Shown: positions 30,929 through 42,130 of the stretch, piece by piece
Layout of the letters: each line of letters begins with the position of its first letter
Position numbering within the stretch: the stretch's first letter is position 1
Assembly (NCBI GenBank): GCA_963576725.1
Contig: OY755241.1
Coordinates: 60,199,071-60,263,070, forward strand
Direction: 5' to 3'
Source: Azorinus chamasolen
Taxonomy: Eukaryota > Mollusca > Bivalvia > Cardiida > Solecurtidae
DNA: 64,000 nt
Program-made: the position numbers and the translations under genes
Notes under the pieces: generated by a model
Databases searched by the model: none
Told to the model about the DNA's origin: nothing
What the model saw: the letters and a program-made list of their open reading frames with translations, nothing else

Positions 30929-31330
30929 CCGTTGTTGGTTAGTTAGGTAATGTAATTCATAGAGACTCTTTCAGTTTCCCTATCACATCTTTTCGGGCTG
31001 GTGTATTTTGTATGTAAATACTGTATATAGAGGGTACTGTGGATCTCATGGATAGGTTAGTTAGGTAATGTGTCGCATATTGATCTTCACTACAAAAAAA
31101 TAGGAAACTGACGCTTTTTCTTTTTTACATACGCCGTGAATCCGTTGTTGGATAGTAAGGTAATGTATCTCAGAGACTCTCCAGTTTCCATATCTCGTTT
31201 TTCGGGTGGGTGTATGTAAAAACTGTAAATGGTTTGAGAGCAATATAAGGTATGGTATATAAGTGGTGGTTGTTTCGGTCATCATACGCTGTGAATCCAT
31301 TGTCGGATGGTTAGGTAATGCGGAACGAAA
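30815..31330 (+). repeat. Diverged tandem repeats at the 3' side of the MULE composite
   Basis: The block acatacgccgtgaatccgtt, then gttgg..tagttaggtaatg, occurs at about 30913, 31130 and 31284 (last copy diverged). A second block, tatgtaaatactgta, occurs at about 30821 and 31012. Units are about 155-215 bp. They may be subterminal repeats of the transposon or a local duplication. Confidence 0.6.
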
Positions 31331-32344
31331 TAAACATCACTGGGAGCATACATGTTTTTTCCAATTTAATATTACTCCTCAAAGTAACTTCACTTTCTTG
31401 TCACTACCATGTTATGTTAACATTTTGCAAATAACTAATAGTACCGAAATAGCCGAATAATTTAGTATTTACTATTTTAACCTATCAGTTTTTTGCCATG
31501 GTTAATTCAAATGGTCAAATAACGATATGTGCCGTCACTAAATACATTTGGTTATCCGTTTTAAAAGCATGGCTGACAAAGGATGTTATCTGTCTCTGAT
31601 TTCGGCCATGCTTCTGAAACGATCTGAGCCAATCTCAACGTTTAGAATGTTATTCACATTATGATACTTCTCTTTTCTCCATCGAATAAGTTTATGAGAA
31701 AGTAATTAGGTGATTAAACTGCAGTCGATTTGGTTTAAACAAACATTTACATTAATTACCCAGGTTATTTTAATATATTCGGGATGTTTGTAAATAGCTG
31801 TAAATAGTGTTATCTTGTAGAAATTTATCGAAATTATTTTGAGGAGTTTAACATGGTTTTTTTTAACATTGGCATACGTTTTCAAAATTCGGGGTTAAAA
31901 AACGCAGGGTCCTCGTCCCGAGCGCACTGACTTGTACGTTAGTGCGGCAGATGCGTTTAATCAAATTCCGAATTTCTGGGTCTGCATTGTCAACTCAGTG
32001 GTAAAGATTGATTGCCAGTTATGTTTCATATAATTGGCTGTATTTGTGAGAAAACTGTTTCTTGGGATATGTTTTCACTAGAAAACTGTGGTTACGGAGG
32101 TTTTCTTGTACATGCTAATTATGTTTTTAATACATAAGCACTATTAAAACAATAAACTGACTTCCGTCACTTTTGACAATCATTGTAAGAAGTCCTAAAT
32201 ATTCTACATCATTAGAGTTATTGCAGTCATGCATATTACATTGTATACTCTTTATATGCATGTTTACAAAATTACAGGGGTACTTAAATTCAAGCTATAT
32301 ATGATTGGTAGAAATAAATTGAAAGTTTGATAACTTACCGTACT
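31331..32344. other. No gene recognised
   Basis: AT-rich DNA without coding signal or repeats I could match in the window. Confidence 0.5.
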
Positions 32345-32570
32345 TCATTCTCAGTGTTGTAATACCTTCTGATCCTTCGAGATCATGAATTTCAGTACTT
32401 ATTGTTCTCAAAATTGAATACCGCTTAAGCCGGTGCTAGGGGCGTGAGCAGTGTTGCACTTTCAATTACTGCTCATGAACAGACTCAATAAAACCGAGTC
32501 TGCAATTTTCTCTTTTTGTGTTGCAATTTTTGCTTCTGGGGGATCAACACCCTTCAGAATTTACTAATCA
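32345..32570 (-). repeat. R230 dispersed repeat, near full-length copy
   Basis: The reverse complement matches 37216-37438 nearly end to end: ggtgatcc, gaaaattgcaaactcgg, ttgagtctgttcatgaac, cggcttaagcggtattcaat and a gatctcgaaggatcagaagg-like end. It contains a short stem (gactc...gagtc around an aataaaacc loop). There is no coding and no tRNA-like boxes I could defend, so the class is unknown. Confidence 0.65.
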
Positions 32571-33329
32571 CTAGATGCAGAAAATGGGTAATGAGTTATA
32601 AATCTTTTTTTCGAAAATGTTTCACCCAAAGTCATGGAATAAATGTTTCCATTCAATTGCGCGTTTTTATCACAGACGTATCCTTATTTGTCAATATATT
32701 TATCATCATATTATTTATTACCATACAAAAAGCCAACATTAGAGTTCTGATCTCTGTCACGTTGAACTTCGGTCACTATTTTTAACCGATTTTATCAAAC
32801 TGAAGTCGGGAGATTAAAAAAGCAGTATTTTAGGAATCGCCTTCACACACACACACACGAAAGTTAACAACACACACGAAAGTTAACAACACAGCAATAA
32901 GAATCTAATTTTATCGACATCAATTTTTTAAGCTAGTTGTACACATTTTTCTGGAATGACTGAGTAGTATTAAGCCATAACAGAGCGGTTATTAGTGATT
33001 GAAATATAACATTTAAGTTTTCGGTAGAGTAAATGAAACCTAAAGCTTTATAATTCTAAAGCAGGGGAGAGTACTTCACACCATAAAGAGTTAAGGTTAA
33101 CGATAGAGTTATATAGTTCAATATAGGGGGACCCTTACATACCTACCAAGGCAACTGTGGGGGATCCTAATAATACAGTGCTTCGGGGGACCCTACAGCC
33201 AAGGTTGACCCACCCTAGTCCAATGACTGGGGGACCCAAAAGTCCAGAAATGGGGGACCTTTGGTACCATTTTATCCCAACTCTAAACCCTTTGATTATT
33301 CCTGAAAAACTTAGATATTTCTGAACCAC
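32571..33329. other. No gene; short CA run and GGGGGACC motif cluster
   Basis: A small duplication acacacacgaaagttaacaac occurs at 32846-32893. At 33125-33262, six G-rich motifs of the form gggggaccc or gggggatcc recur every ~25-40 bp with unrelated spacers. No gene. Confidence 0.5.
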
Positions 33330-34245
33330 ATGCTGTAATGATTACAATGCCGGAGACATTTCAGGCTCTGAAGGTGCTTTGTACAGGTGGTGACTTTGGA
33401 AGTTGAAGGTTTTCCCGGTTATGGGTTTCTCAAGCAGAAGGACTGTAAAGAAGTCGTTAATTATTTTCTCAAGGACTGCATCTTGTTCAGCCTTCTTGTC
33501 CGAAGCAGATTTGAAAAACCAACGCCTGCTGTTCCTTGAAATTCTCCAGAAAGGACAAAAGAGCTTGGAAGAAGACCCAACAAAGACATGCACTGCAGGT
33601 CATAGGTCATTAGGAGTGACTTTATAGATTGTTACCAACGTTATTGAACCTGTTTTTATTGTTCTGTGATGTTTCATGTTCTTAATTATGAGTGACTTGA
33701 GTGAGTCTTATCAAAGTGGATTAATTTTCATTTCGGGACCGGTAATCATACATTGCCATTTCTATCATCTATAGGACAAAACTCAAAAAGACAATTTTCT
33801 TGTCGTGAAGGAAACTGACTTTTTGTTATGGTGAGCAGTAAGTGTTGGAATATCATTTGTGGAGTAAATTGGTTCAAACATGCAAGCTTCTTGTAAGTGC
33901 AAGCTTCTATTTGATATTATAATTATGGCGAGAAGATTGTGTTCTCTGGTGGCAAATTAGTTATGGAAAGCCCTAACCAGCCTGCTACAGTGAATGATTT
34001 GGCTTTAGATACATTCCATGTTACTTCTTTGGGCACGGGAACTACTTCATGCAATGGCAATATTGAAGGCTGTCTAATCTCATTTGATTCACCGACAGCA
34101 AAAACTCCGGAAGTGCAACTGGCCAAATTTACAGCGCTGCCCAATAGTTCTAATCCTTTAAAGCTCTCAGCTACAAGCCTGTTATAAAATAATCTACCGA
34201 ATGTGCCTATGCCTGTTCAAATTAGAAATAAGATAACTCCATTCT
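33330..34245. other. Unassigned region with weak coding-like frames
   Basis: A minus-strand frame at 33593-33342 (with RRWFFKSASDKKAEQDAVLE and IINDFFTVLLLEKPITGK) looks helical and charged, and could be a decayed element ORF, but I cannot place it. The rest shows no structure. Confidence 0.25.
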
Positions 34246-34510
34246 GCAAAGACGAAAACCCTCATGCAAATAATGAAAAGCTGAATGCAGTGCAAAAGGC
34301 TTACTACAAACATAAGCTCAATGAATATCAAACCTTTAGTTTCCCAAAAAAGCAAGGATCTTCCTGAGTGATGGAGTAAAGGATGGAATCTGGCCGAGTG
34401 ATTTGGTCGTGGAATTTTTTTAAATGCATAAAACAAAGGATCATGAATGACAGAAGCAAGATCAGAATGTTAAGAGATACAGTCGAATGATTTGAAGAAT
34501 GATGAGTTAG
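34246..34510 (+). pseudogene. Decayed coding fragment, paralogue of 43345-43570
   Basis: Plus-strand reading gives FCKDENPHANNEKLNAVQKA and YYKHKLNEYQ, then after a small break lysine-rich residues and a helical end. The region at 43345-43570 gives the same protein with fewer losses (LNEYQRKERDRIWPKVLKEN, later KLEEMFDAQSKRLK). Two copies with protein-like divergence imply a repeated, once-coding sequence, most likely from a transposon. The family is unknown to me. Confidence 0.4.
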
Positions 34511-34739
34511 CAAATTAAGTTTGGCATATAAAAAGCCAGTTTTTGTAACAAGCATTCTTGTTACCAGTCAATAAGTGTTAAGGATTCAAATAGGGAGAAG
34601 GGACATAGAAAGGACGAGTAACACAGACAGATTACAAAACAAACATAACAAATATAAGTCACCTAATCAACAGTTTAAAAACGTTTAAATGAATAGCCAC
34701 TCCTTGTTTTAATATACTTCCGTTATACAAATATTCTGA

Positions 34740-34850
34740 AAATGGGTGATCCCTCGAAAGCAGAAGTAGAAATACAAAAAGAGAAAATTGCAGACTCGAT
34801 TTTATTGAGTCTGTTCATGAGTAGTAATAAAAAGTGCCATACAGACTAAG
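34740..34850 (+). repeat. R230 dispersed repeat, partial copy
   Basis: Matches the first half of the copy at 37216: gggtgatccctcgaaagcag, gagaaaattgcagactcg and attgagtctgttcatgagtag. Confidence 0.6.
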
Positions 34851-35049
34851 AGTCATACAGACTAAATCTACAATACTAAATGACCCAAAGTACAAATATA
34901 TTTGCACTTTGAACCGTTTTGACTTGTAAATGTATTTCTCATTTCTCATGATAACTACTTAAGTACAGATAACAATATCTGAAGTTATCAAAAACAATCC
35001 GAGCAAGTGTTCAACTACGTATGTCAATGTTAGTTATTTTGCATTTTTT

Positions 35050-35112
35050 CAAAGTTCTTTCTTTTTGTGTTGCAATTTTTGCTCTCGGGGATCACCTCCC
35101 TTCAGAATTTAT
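35050..35112 (-). repeat. R230 dispersed repeat, terminal piece
   Basis: ctttttgtgttgcaattttt followed by gctctcggggatcacctccc, then ttcagaattta: the same end block as at 32505-32570. Confidence 0.55.
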
Positions 35113-35369
35113 TATAAGAGTTCGGCTGCATATTTCAGTGTTAGTTACTGTGCAATGGTTTCCCTTATATCATAGATCATGTTACCTTCGAAAATCTATG
35201 GGACATACATTTGCTTTTGGACCACTGTTATACGGTGTGAAAAAAAAATCAACACCGTTTTGGTGAAAGGCGTTGAAAGCAAGTCAAAAAAAGCTGCAGA
35301 AATTACAAATTATCCTTGACGATCAATTGAAATTATTGTATATCGTTTGAAAATTTCAATGTACATTTT

Positions 35370-36887
35370 TTTTAGCTTTCCTGGCACAAAGTGCCAAGGT
35401 GAGCTATTGGGATGATCCTATGTCCGGCGTCGTGCGTATGTCAACAATTTACTTAAACATTTTCTTCTCTGGAACTACAAAGCCTAGAGCTTTGATATTT
35501 GGTCTGTACTATGATGTAATGGTCCTCTACAAAGATTGTTCAAATTATGCCCCCAGGGCTTATCAGTTTTTCATAGGAAAATCTTTAAAAATCTTCTCTA
35601 AAACTGTAAGGCATACACCTTTGATATTTGGTATGTAGCATCATCTAATGGTCCTCTAAGATTGTTCAAATTATGACCCCTGGGTCAAAAATGGCCCCGC
35701 CCCTGGGCTGATCAGTTTTTCATAGGAAAATCTTTAAAAATCTTCTTCTCTGAAACTGTCATGGCCCCGCCCCAGGGCTTATCAGTTTTTCATCGGAAAA
35801 TCTTGAAAAAAAAACATCTTCTCTGAAACTGTAAGGCATAGACCTTTGATATTTGGTATGTAGCATCATGTAATGGTCCTCTACTAAGATTGTTCAAATT
35901 ATGACCCCTGGGCCAAAAATGGGCCCACCCCAGGGCTAATCAGTTTTTCATAGGAAAATCTTCTCTGAAACTGTAAGGCATAGACCTTTGATATTTGGTA
36001 TGTAGCATGATCTAATGGACCTCTACTTAGATTGTTCAAATTATGAACCCTGGGCCAAATATGGCCCCGCCCCGGGGCTTATCAGTTTTTCATAGGAAAA
36101 TCTTTAAATATATTTTTCTCTAAAATTATAAGGTATAGACCTTTGATATTTGGCATGTAGCATTATTTAATCGTCCTCTACTAAGAGTAATCAAAATATG
36201 ACCCCCGGACCAAGAATGGCCCCGCCCCTGGGCTTAACAGTTTTTCATAGGAAAAGCTTTAAAAATCTTCTCCTCCAGAACTGTAAGGTCTAGGCCCTTG
36301 ATATATGGTATGTAGCATCATCTAATTGTTTTCTACCAAGATTATTCAAAATATTACCCCTGGGTCTAAAATGGCCCCGCCCTTGGGCTTATCAGTTTTT
36401 CATATGAAAAGCTTTAAGAATCTTCTTCTCCAAAACTGTAAGGCAGAGACCTTTAATACTTGGCATGTAGCGCTATCTAATAGTTTTCTACCAAGATTGT
36501 TCAAATTATGTCCCCTGGGTTGAAAATTTCCCCGCCCAGGGGCATATCAGTTTTTATAGGAAAGTTTTTAAAAATCTTCTCTTAAAAATCTTTAAAAGTC
36601 TTCTCTGAACTTGTAAGGCATAGACCTTAGATATTTGGTATGTTGCATTATTTAATAGTCCTCTACTAAGATTTTCGAAATTATGAACCCTGGATCAAAA
36701 TTGACCCTGCCCTGGGGCTTAACAGTTTTTCATAGAAAAATCTTTAAGGTCTATACTCTTTATATTTAGTATGTAGCATCATCTGATGGTTTTCTACCAA
36801 GATTTTTCAAATTATGCAATCTGTCATTGAAATCATTAATCTGTTACGAACAGGTGAGCGATTAAGGGCCATCATGGCCCTCTTGTT
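35370..36887 (+). mobile_element. Tandem-core element, fourth family (AGCTCACC-type ends)
   Basis: Starts ttttagctttcc followed by a stem tggcac aaa gtgcca and gtgagc. Ends ggtgagcgattaag followed by a stem gggcc atcat ggccc and tcttgtt. About eight diverged units of ~150-170 bp lie between, each with gatatttggtatgtagcat, ctactaagattgttcaaatt, ggccccgcccc..gggcttatcagt and ttttcataggaaaatc. No coding. The same family occurs at 47065-50440, 48817-49936 (inverted), 44730-45060 (fragment) and 60206-63293. Hairpin ends without a clear TSD fit Helentron-associated elements. Confidence 0.7.
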
Positions 36888-37215
36888 CAAATAATCCTTA
36901 AAGAATTACCGGAGCACCAAGATGCCCGAAAATCCTTTGAATTATCTTATGTCAACCTTAAATATTCAGTGGTAATCTTTCATAATCTTAAAAGGAGCAT
37001 TCGTTATAATAATGTGGTTTCTAGGATAAGTAAAGAAGCACTTGTATTTTTTCTTTACTCTTTAGTAGATCTATCACTTTAAAATACTAGATTAGAGTTT
37101 GGAAGAGGTCAGTTTCGATGATTCTTGATAAACAATGCAGAATTTGACAAATCAGGACTACGTTTTGATAATCCACCGACTAATTTTGAGTACCTAGAAT
37201 ATACTTTGAGTACTT
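36888..37215. other. No gene recognised
   Basis: AT-rich spacer. Confidence 0.4.
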
Positions 37216-37438
37216 CTTATAAATTCTGAAAGGAGGTGATCCTCCGAGAGCAAAAATTGCAACACAAAAAGAGAAAATTGCAAACTCGGTTTTATTGAGT
37301 CTGTTCATGAACAGTAATTGAATGTGCAACACTGCTCACGCCCCCTAGCACCGGCTTAAGCGGTATTCAATTTGCAGAACAAGAAGTACTGAAATTCATG
37401 ATCTCGAAGTATCAGAAGGTATAACAACACCTTCATTG
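37216..37438 (+). repeat. R230 dispersed repeat, near full-length copy
   Basis: Begins attctgaaaggaggtgatcc with a small stem ggagg tgat cctcc and runs to cagaaggtataacaacac. It is the reverse orientation of 32345-32570. It lies just 5' of the LINE B target site. Confidence 0.65.
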
Positions 37439-37457
37439 ACAATCTTAATCAGACTTG

Positions 37458-37469
37458 TTATCCCTTCGG
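37458..37469 (+). repeat. Left target-site duplication of LINE B
   Basis: ttatcccttcgg, repeated exactly at 43262-43273 after the LINE tail. Confidence 0.9.
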
Positions 37470-38097
37470 TCCCCCTGCTGGCGGGGGTTAGAATTCGCCA
37501 GCTGCATCTCCTGCAGAGGGGTAAGATCCCCCCGAATAGGAGCAACCTGTTTGCCGTGGGTTGCGACTCGAATCGTCCAGGTGATGGGATCCTGGTAGTT
37601 GAGCAAAAGAGCGTCTCTGAGCGTATGACCTCTGATGCAACACACTGCTTTGGCCCTTAACCTGGGCGCAGACGAGCGGTCAGGCCTGGCCCAGTCTGAT
37701 CAATCGGCTTACCATGTCTTGCCCAATGATACTTCATATCTTGAGAGTTCGTCATTTCTCTATTAAATGACTTATTTTCTCCATTTTAATACATTTCATT
37801 AGTTTTGCTAATATTAACTATATGTTGAAGTGTCTTTGAAGGCGGTGGTTTAGGGCTAATCAGGTAGATTTTGTGTATGGTTGACCAGCGATTCCTGCGT
37901 CGATTAACCTATTGGCCAGAAGGTGTTCTATTTAGCGGTAGCGCATTGGAGGTACGGCGTTGGCTCGACTTTGCTATTTATCTGAGTATATCACCCATGT
38001 AACCCCGGTGTCTTTCGCTGGAGATATCCCGAAGGCATCCCCTTGTTGGGCTCCGAGGTGGGTGGGGAGCATGGGTGATGAACTATAATTAAGCGCT
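37470..38097 (+). promoter_or_regulatory. LINE B 5' UTR, probable internal promoter region
   Basis: It starts with a C-run/G-run stem (37471-37487) and is locally GC-rich, in contrast to flanking AT-rich DNA. Non-LTR elements carry internal promoters in the 5' UTR; no specific promoter box was identified, so the function is inferred from position. Confidence 0.5.
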
Positions 38098-39363
38098 ATG
38101 GCAACCCCCGCCAAAAAACGCTCCAATTCAAATTCAAATACTTTCAAAAGATCACGGAAGGACTCTGAGTCATCAGAGTCTGACCGTGAACATATCAATC
38201 AACCAAAATCAATCAATTATTGGCCAAGATTCTTGGTAATTTGTCCAGTAAATGATGCACAATCTTTGGCAAAGTTGTCTCCCTTCGCTGTTGCGAAAGC
38301 ACTGCAGGGACTGGCAGGTGAGCTAAAAGACATAAAAGTTTTACGGTCAGGAAAGATTCTGGTGGAATGTGCAAAAAAGCAACAATCTGACAACTTACTT
38401 AAAAGTAAAACGTTTGCTGGTATTTCGATACAAGTATCTCCTCATCAGTCCTTGAATTTCTGCAAAGGAGTTGTGCGAAGCCGTGATCTTCAGCACACCA
38501 ATGAGGAAGAAATGCTAGCAGAACTTAACAATCAGAATGTTACGGAAGTTAAACGTATCAAGTTTGTTAGAGACGGTAGAGAAATAGTGACCAATACTTT
38601 CATTCTGAAGTTTAACGTCCCGTTCGTTCCACCAAGAATCATGTGTGGCTACTTAAGCCTCGACGTTGACCCTTTCATTCCAAATCCTCTTCGGTGTTTT
38701 AACTGTCAGAGGTTTGGACATCATAAGGACAAATGTACCAAGAAGTCAATATGTGCCCGTTGTGGTCAGGAAGATCATGATTCCTCGACCTGTGAAAACC
38801 CTGTGCAGTGTTTTAACTGCAAAGGGGATCACTTTGTTTACTCGAAAGAGTGTGCAAAGTGGAAGCAGGAAAAGGAAATCCAGAGAATTCGTGTTCTACA
38901 GAATGTGTCTTTTCCTGAGGCCCGTAAAATTGTGGAAGCTTCAAAACCTTCCACAGTTGCGGGCTCATCTTATGCAGATAAGGTGAAGGAAAATTCATCT
39001 AAAATTCAAACTAGGAATGCTGAAACGCAGACAATTATCACCTGGCCACACGGTGCGCCAAATTACAAAAGTATTTCTGACTCTGTCGTCTCTGGCAAGT
39101 CTGACATGGCGTGTCAGGCCACTCAGAGATCACCTCAGAGTCAGAAGAACTCAAACTCCACCCAGAGTCAGAAAAACTCTAAAAAACATAATGGTAGTGA
39201 TCCTTCACCAAATGGTAAAGGTAACTCTGTGAAGCTGCACAACACGTATAGCAGCTTGGATGAGGAAGAAGTGATGGATGTACATACATCCATTGTCCCT
39301 TCTTCCAAATCCCCCAAAAAGAAAAAGGAAAAGAAGCTCGTTCCTGTTAAGCCTCCAACCTAA
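38098..39363 (+). CDS. LINE B ORF1: gag-like nucleic-acid-binding protein with three zinc knuckles
   Basis: 421 residues from ATG at 38098 to TAA at 39361. The N-terminus is basic and Ser-rich (KKRSNSNSNTFKRSRKDSE). Residues ~40-195 form an RRM-like/gag region (FLVICPVNDAQSL, SGKILVECAKKQQSDNLL, PPRIMCGYLSLDVDPF). Three knuckles follow: C200-C203-H208-C213 (CX2CX4HX4C), C219-C222-H227-C232, and a variant C238-C241-H245-C252 (CX2CX3HX6C), the arrangement of I- and Jockey-type ORF1s. The C-terminal ~170 residues are Ser/Gln/Lys-rich and low-complexity. It would bind the element RNA and form the RNP. ORF2 starts 25 bp later in another frame. The ORF is intact. Confidence 0.9.
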   Translation: MATPAKKRSNSNSNTFKRSRKDSESSESDREHINQPKSINYWPRFLVICPVNDAQSLAKLSPFAVAKALQGLAGELKDIKVLRSGKILVECAKKQQSDNLLKSKTFAGISIQVSPHQSLNFCKGVVRSRDLQHTNEEEMLAELNNQNVTEVKRIKFVRDGREIVTNTFILKFNVPFVPPRIMCGYLSLDVDPFIPNPLRCFNCQRFGHHKDKCTKKSICARCGQEDHDSSTCENPVQCFNCKGDHFVYSKECAKWKQEKEIQRIRVLQNVSFPEARKIVEASKPSTVAGSSYADKVKENSSKIQTRNAETQTIITWPHGAPNYKSISDSVVSGKSDMACQATQRSPQSQKNSNSTQSQKNSKKHNGSDPSPNGKGNSVKLHNTYSSLDEEEVMDVHTSIVPSSKSPKKKKEKKLVPVKPPT

Positions 39364-39388
39364 CTAAATATATTTTCATTAATCAATA

Positions 39389-42130
39389 ATGAAAAATTGC
39401 GTAATTCAATGGAATTGTAGAGGACTTAAGGCAAATTATAATGAAATTCTTCTGTTGCTGAATAAATATGACCCGGCTATAATGTGTCTTCAAGAAACTT
39501 TCTTGAAGGACACTGATCAAGTCAACTTCAGAAATTATTCTATTTATAATCATATTTTTAATGACGGTGAAAGAGCTGCTGGCGGCTCTTCTATTATTGT
39601 GAACAACTCTGTTGTTCATAGTCTTTTACCTATTAAAACTAATTTACAAGTTGTTACTGTCAGTGTCACCCTTCATAAGGTCATTACATTTTGTTCTATA
39701 TATATTCCACCACGGACAACAGTTGAAAAGAAAGAACTTGACGCCCTTATTGAACAATTGCTTGCCCCATTTATATTGTTAGGGGATTTTAATAGCCATA
39801 ATCCTCTATGGGGATCTACAAATACTAATGCTTTAGGTAAAATTGTTGAGGATTTTGTTGGTGAGCACGATTTGTGCATCTCCAACAATAAGTCCCCAAC
39901 CTATCTTCACCCGGCATCAGGAACTTTTACTTGCATTGATCTTTCTATTTGTTACCCAACCATTTACTTGGATTATGATTGGAAAGTTGGTGACGACCTA
40001 TGTGGAAGTGACCACTTTCCAATATTTCTAAACCATATTGCTTGTCCAGTCGAGGAATGTGTTCCTCGCTGGAAACTCAAGAAAGCAAATTGGGAAAAGT
40101 TTGAAATATTGTGTAGGGAAAAGATTAGATCAGATGTATTTGAAAATAGTGATGACCCCATTGAAACATTTACATCCATTTTATATTCAGTGGCAGAAGA
40201 ATGCATTCCAAAGTCCTCATCAAACCCAAAGAAACTTCCTAAACCGTGGTATGATGATGAATGTAAGGAGGCTATTAGAAAGCGTAAAGCAGCTCTTAGA
40301 AAATTTAAAGTCAGTCCTACTCAGGATAATTTAAATCATTTTAGAGTATTTAGGGCTAAAGCTCGTCGTACTATCAAGACTGTAAAATCACAGTCTTGGA
40401 AGAAATATGTTTCTAAATTAAATTGTCGTTCATCAGTAAAGAAGGTATGGGATATGGTGCGTAAAATAAGTGGTAAAGGTAAATCCTCTTTTGGACATTT
40501 AAATGCAGATGATAAAAAAATAACAGATGTAAAAGATATAGCCAATTCCTTAGCTGATGCTTTTGCTAAAAACTCTTCATCAGCTAAGTCCACTCCTGAA
40601 TTTAGACATATAAAAAAGACTAAAGAAAAGGAAAAACTTAATTTTACTTCTCACAACACTGAAAGCTACAATTTACCTTTTACTGAGAGAGAACTGTTTG
40701 ATGCTCTTAATAAATCGCACGATACAGCTGTTGGACCTGATGACATTCATTATCAATTTCTTAAACACTTGCCCTCAATTTGTATGCATGTTCTTTTAGA
40801 TATTTTTAACCATATATGGTCAAGTGGTAAATTGCCCAAGTTTTGGAAACAGGCTACAGTTATTCCTGTTCCAAAACCAGGGAAAGATAACACTGATCCA
40901 AATAATTATCGTCCCATAGCCTTGACGAGCTGCGTATGTAAAACTTTAGAGCGCATGATTAACGCAAGACTTGTTTGGTATCTTGAATCCAACAACCTCA
41001 TTACGGAGTATCAAAGTGGATTCAGGAGCCAAAGAAGTACAAATGATCATTTAGTTAGGTTGGAAGCATTTATTCGCGAAGCTTTCATCAAGAAGGAGCA
41101 CTTAGTTGCTGTCTTCTTTGATCTTGAGAAAGCTTACGATACAACTTGGAAGTATGGCATAATGAAAGACCTTCATGAATCAGGACTTAAAGGTCGACTT
41201 CCAGTTTTTATTGAGAATTTTTTAAATGATAGGGAATTTCAAGTCCGCGTTGGAACTACTCTTTCTGATATGCAAAAACAGGAAATGGGTGTTCCACAAG
41301 GAAGTATTTTGTCAGTTACTCTATTTAATGTTAAAATTAATAATATTTTTCAATCTATTACTAATGACACGGATTGTTCATTGTATGTTGATGACTTTTT
41401 AATTTGTTACCGTTCTAAACACATGCGTACTGTTGAACGTCAACTTCAACAGTCCATTGATAAAGCTCAAAAATGGGCTACTGAAAACGGTTTTAAATTT
41501 TCCAAGTCTAAAACAAATTGTGTACATTTCTGTCAACTGAGAAAATTTCACAATGACCCGGAGTTGCACTTGAATGGTGATCCCATTCCTGTTGTAGACC
41601 AGGCAAAATTTCTCGGTCTCATTTTTGACAAAAAACTTTCCTTTATACCTCATATTAAATATTTAAAGGCTAAATGCCAGAAAACTTTGAAATTGCTTCG
41701 CGTTCTTGCACATACCGAATGGGGTGCAGATCGCAATGTAATGCTCAAATTGTATAGAAGTTTAGTGAGGTCCAAACTGGATTATGGTAGTGTTGTATAT
41801 GGCTCTGCAAGGAAATCATACTTGCAGATGCTTGATCCAATTCATCACCAAGGTTTACGTTTAGCATTGGGTGCCTTTAGGACATCCCCTGCTAAAAGTT
41901 TATATGTTGAGGCGAATGAGCCATCACTTTACTCTCGTCGTGAAAAACTATCCATGCAGTATACCTCTAAATTAGCTTCAAACCCCTTAAATCCTGCTCA
42001 TAAAAATGTTTTTAGACCTAAATATCAACGTTTATTTGAATCTAAGGAAAAGGTAATTCCACCTTTCGGAATACGTATGAAATACAGTTTTCAAAATAGT
42101 GATATAGATTTGTCTTTAGTCTTCAACTAA
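39389..42130 (+). CDS. LINE B ORF2: APE endonuclease and reverse transcriptase
   Basis: 913 residues from ATG at 39389. Endonuclease: N9 in IQWNCRGLKANYNE, E36 in LQETFL, D133 and N135 in GDFNSHNPLWG, S207-D208-H209 in SDHFP. RT: NYRPIALTSCVCKTLERMI, D578 in VFFDLEKAYDTTW (motif A), GVPQGSIL at 634-641 (motif B), YVDD at 666-669 (motif C), then the thumb (ENGFKFSKSKTNCVHF; DQAKFLGLIFDKK) and the connection (DYGSVVYGSARKSYLQ). It nicks target DNA and copies the element RNA onto it. The frame ends at 42130 (LVFN, stop) just before RNase H, which follows one base out of register. The intact element would probably have made one longer protein. Confidence 0.9.
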   Translation: MKNCVIQWNCRGLKANYNEILLLLNKYDPAIMCLQETFLKDTDQVNFRNYSIYNHIFNDGERAAGGSSIIVNNSVVHSLLPIKTNLQVVTVSVTLHKVITFCSIYIPPRTTVEKKELDALIEQLLAPFILLGDFNSHNPLWGSTNTNALGKIVEDFVGEHDLCISNNKSPTYLHPASGTFTCIDLSICYPTIYLDYDWKVGDDLCGSDHFPIFLNHIACPVEECVPRWKLKKANWEKFEILCREKIRSDVFENSDDPIETFTSILYSVAEECIPKSSSNPKKLPKPWYDDECKEAIRKRKAALRKFKVSPTQDNLNHFRVFRAKARRTIKTVKSQSWKKYVSKLNCRSSVKKVWDMVRKISGKGKSSFGHLNADDKKITDVKDIANSLADAFAKNSSSAKSTPEFRHIKKTKEKEKLNFTSHNTESYNLPFTERELFDALNKSHDTAVGPDDIHYQFLKHLPSICMHVLLDIFNHIWSSGKLPKFWKQATVIPVPKPGKDNTDPNNYRPIALTSCVCKTLERMINARLVWYLESNNLITEYQSGFRSQRSTNDHLVRLEAFIREAFIKKEHLVAVFFDLEKAYDTTWKYGIMKDLHESGLKGRLPVFIENFLNDREFQVRVGTTLSDMQKQEMGVPQGSILSVTLFNVKINNIFQSITNDTDCSLYVDDFLICYRSKHMRTVERQLQQSIDKAQKWATENGFKFSKSKTNCVHFCQLRKFHNDPELHLNGDPIPVVDQAKFLGLIFDKKLSFIPHIKYLKAKCQKTLKLLRVLAHTEWGADRNVMLKLYRSLVRSKLDYGSVVYGSARKSYLQMLDPIHHQGLRLALGAFRTSPAKSLYVEANEPSLYSRREKLSMQYTSKLASNPLNPAHKNVFRPKYQRLFESKEKVIPPFGIRMKYSFQNSDIDLSLVFN

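Noticed and set aside
33125..33262. GGGGGACC cluster considered as a G-quadruplex or regulatory array
   Set aside because: The G runs are too far apart (25-40 bp) for a single quadruplex and there is no neighbouring gene; left as a motif cluster.
37216..37240. aaaggaggtgatcc resembles the complement of a bacterial 16S rRNA 3' end
   Set aside because: The match is limited to about 14 bases and lies inside the dispersed R230 repeat, with no rRNA sequence around it; not contamination.
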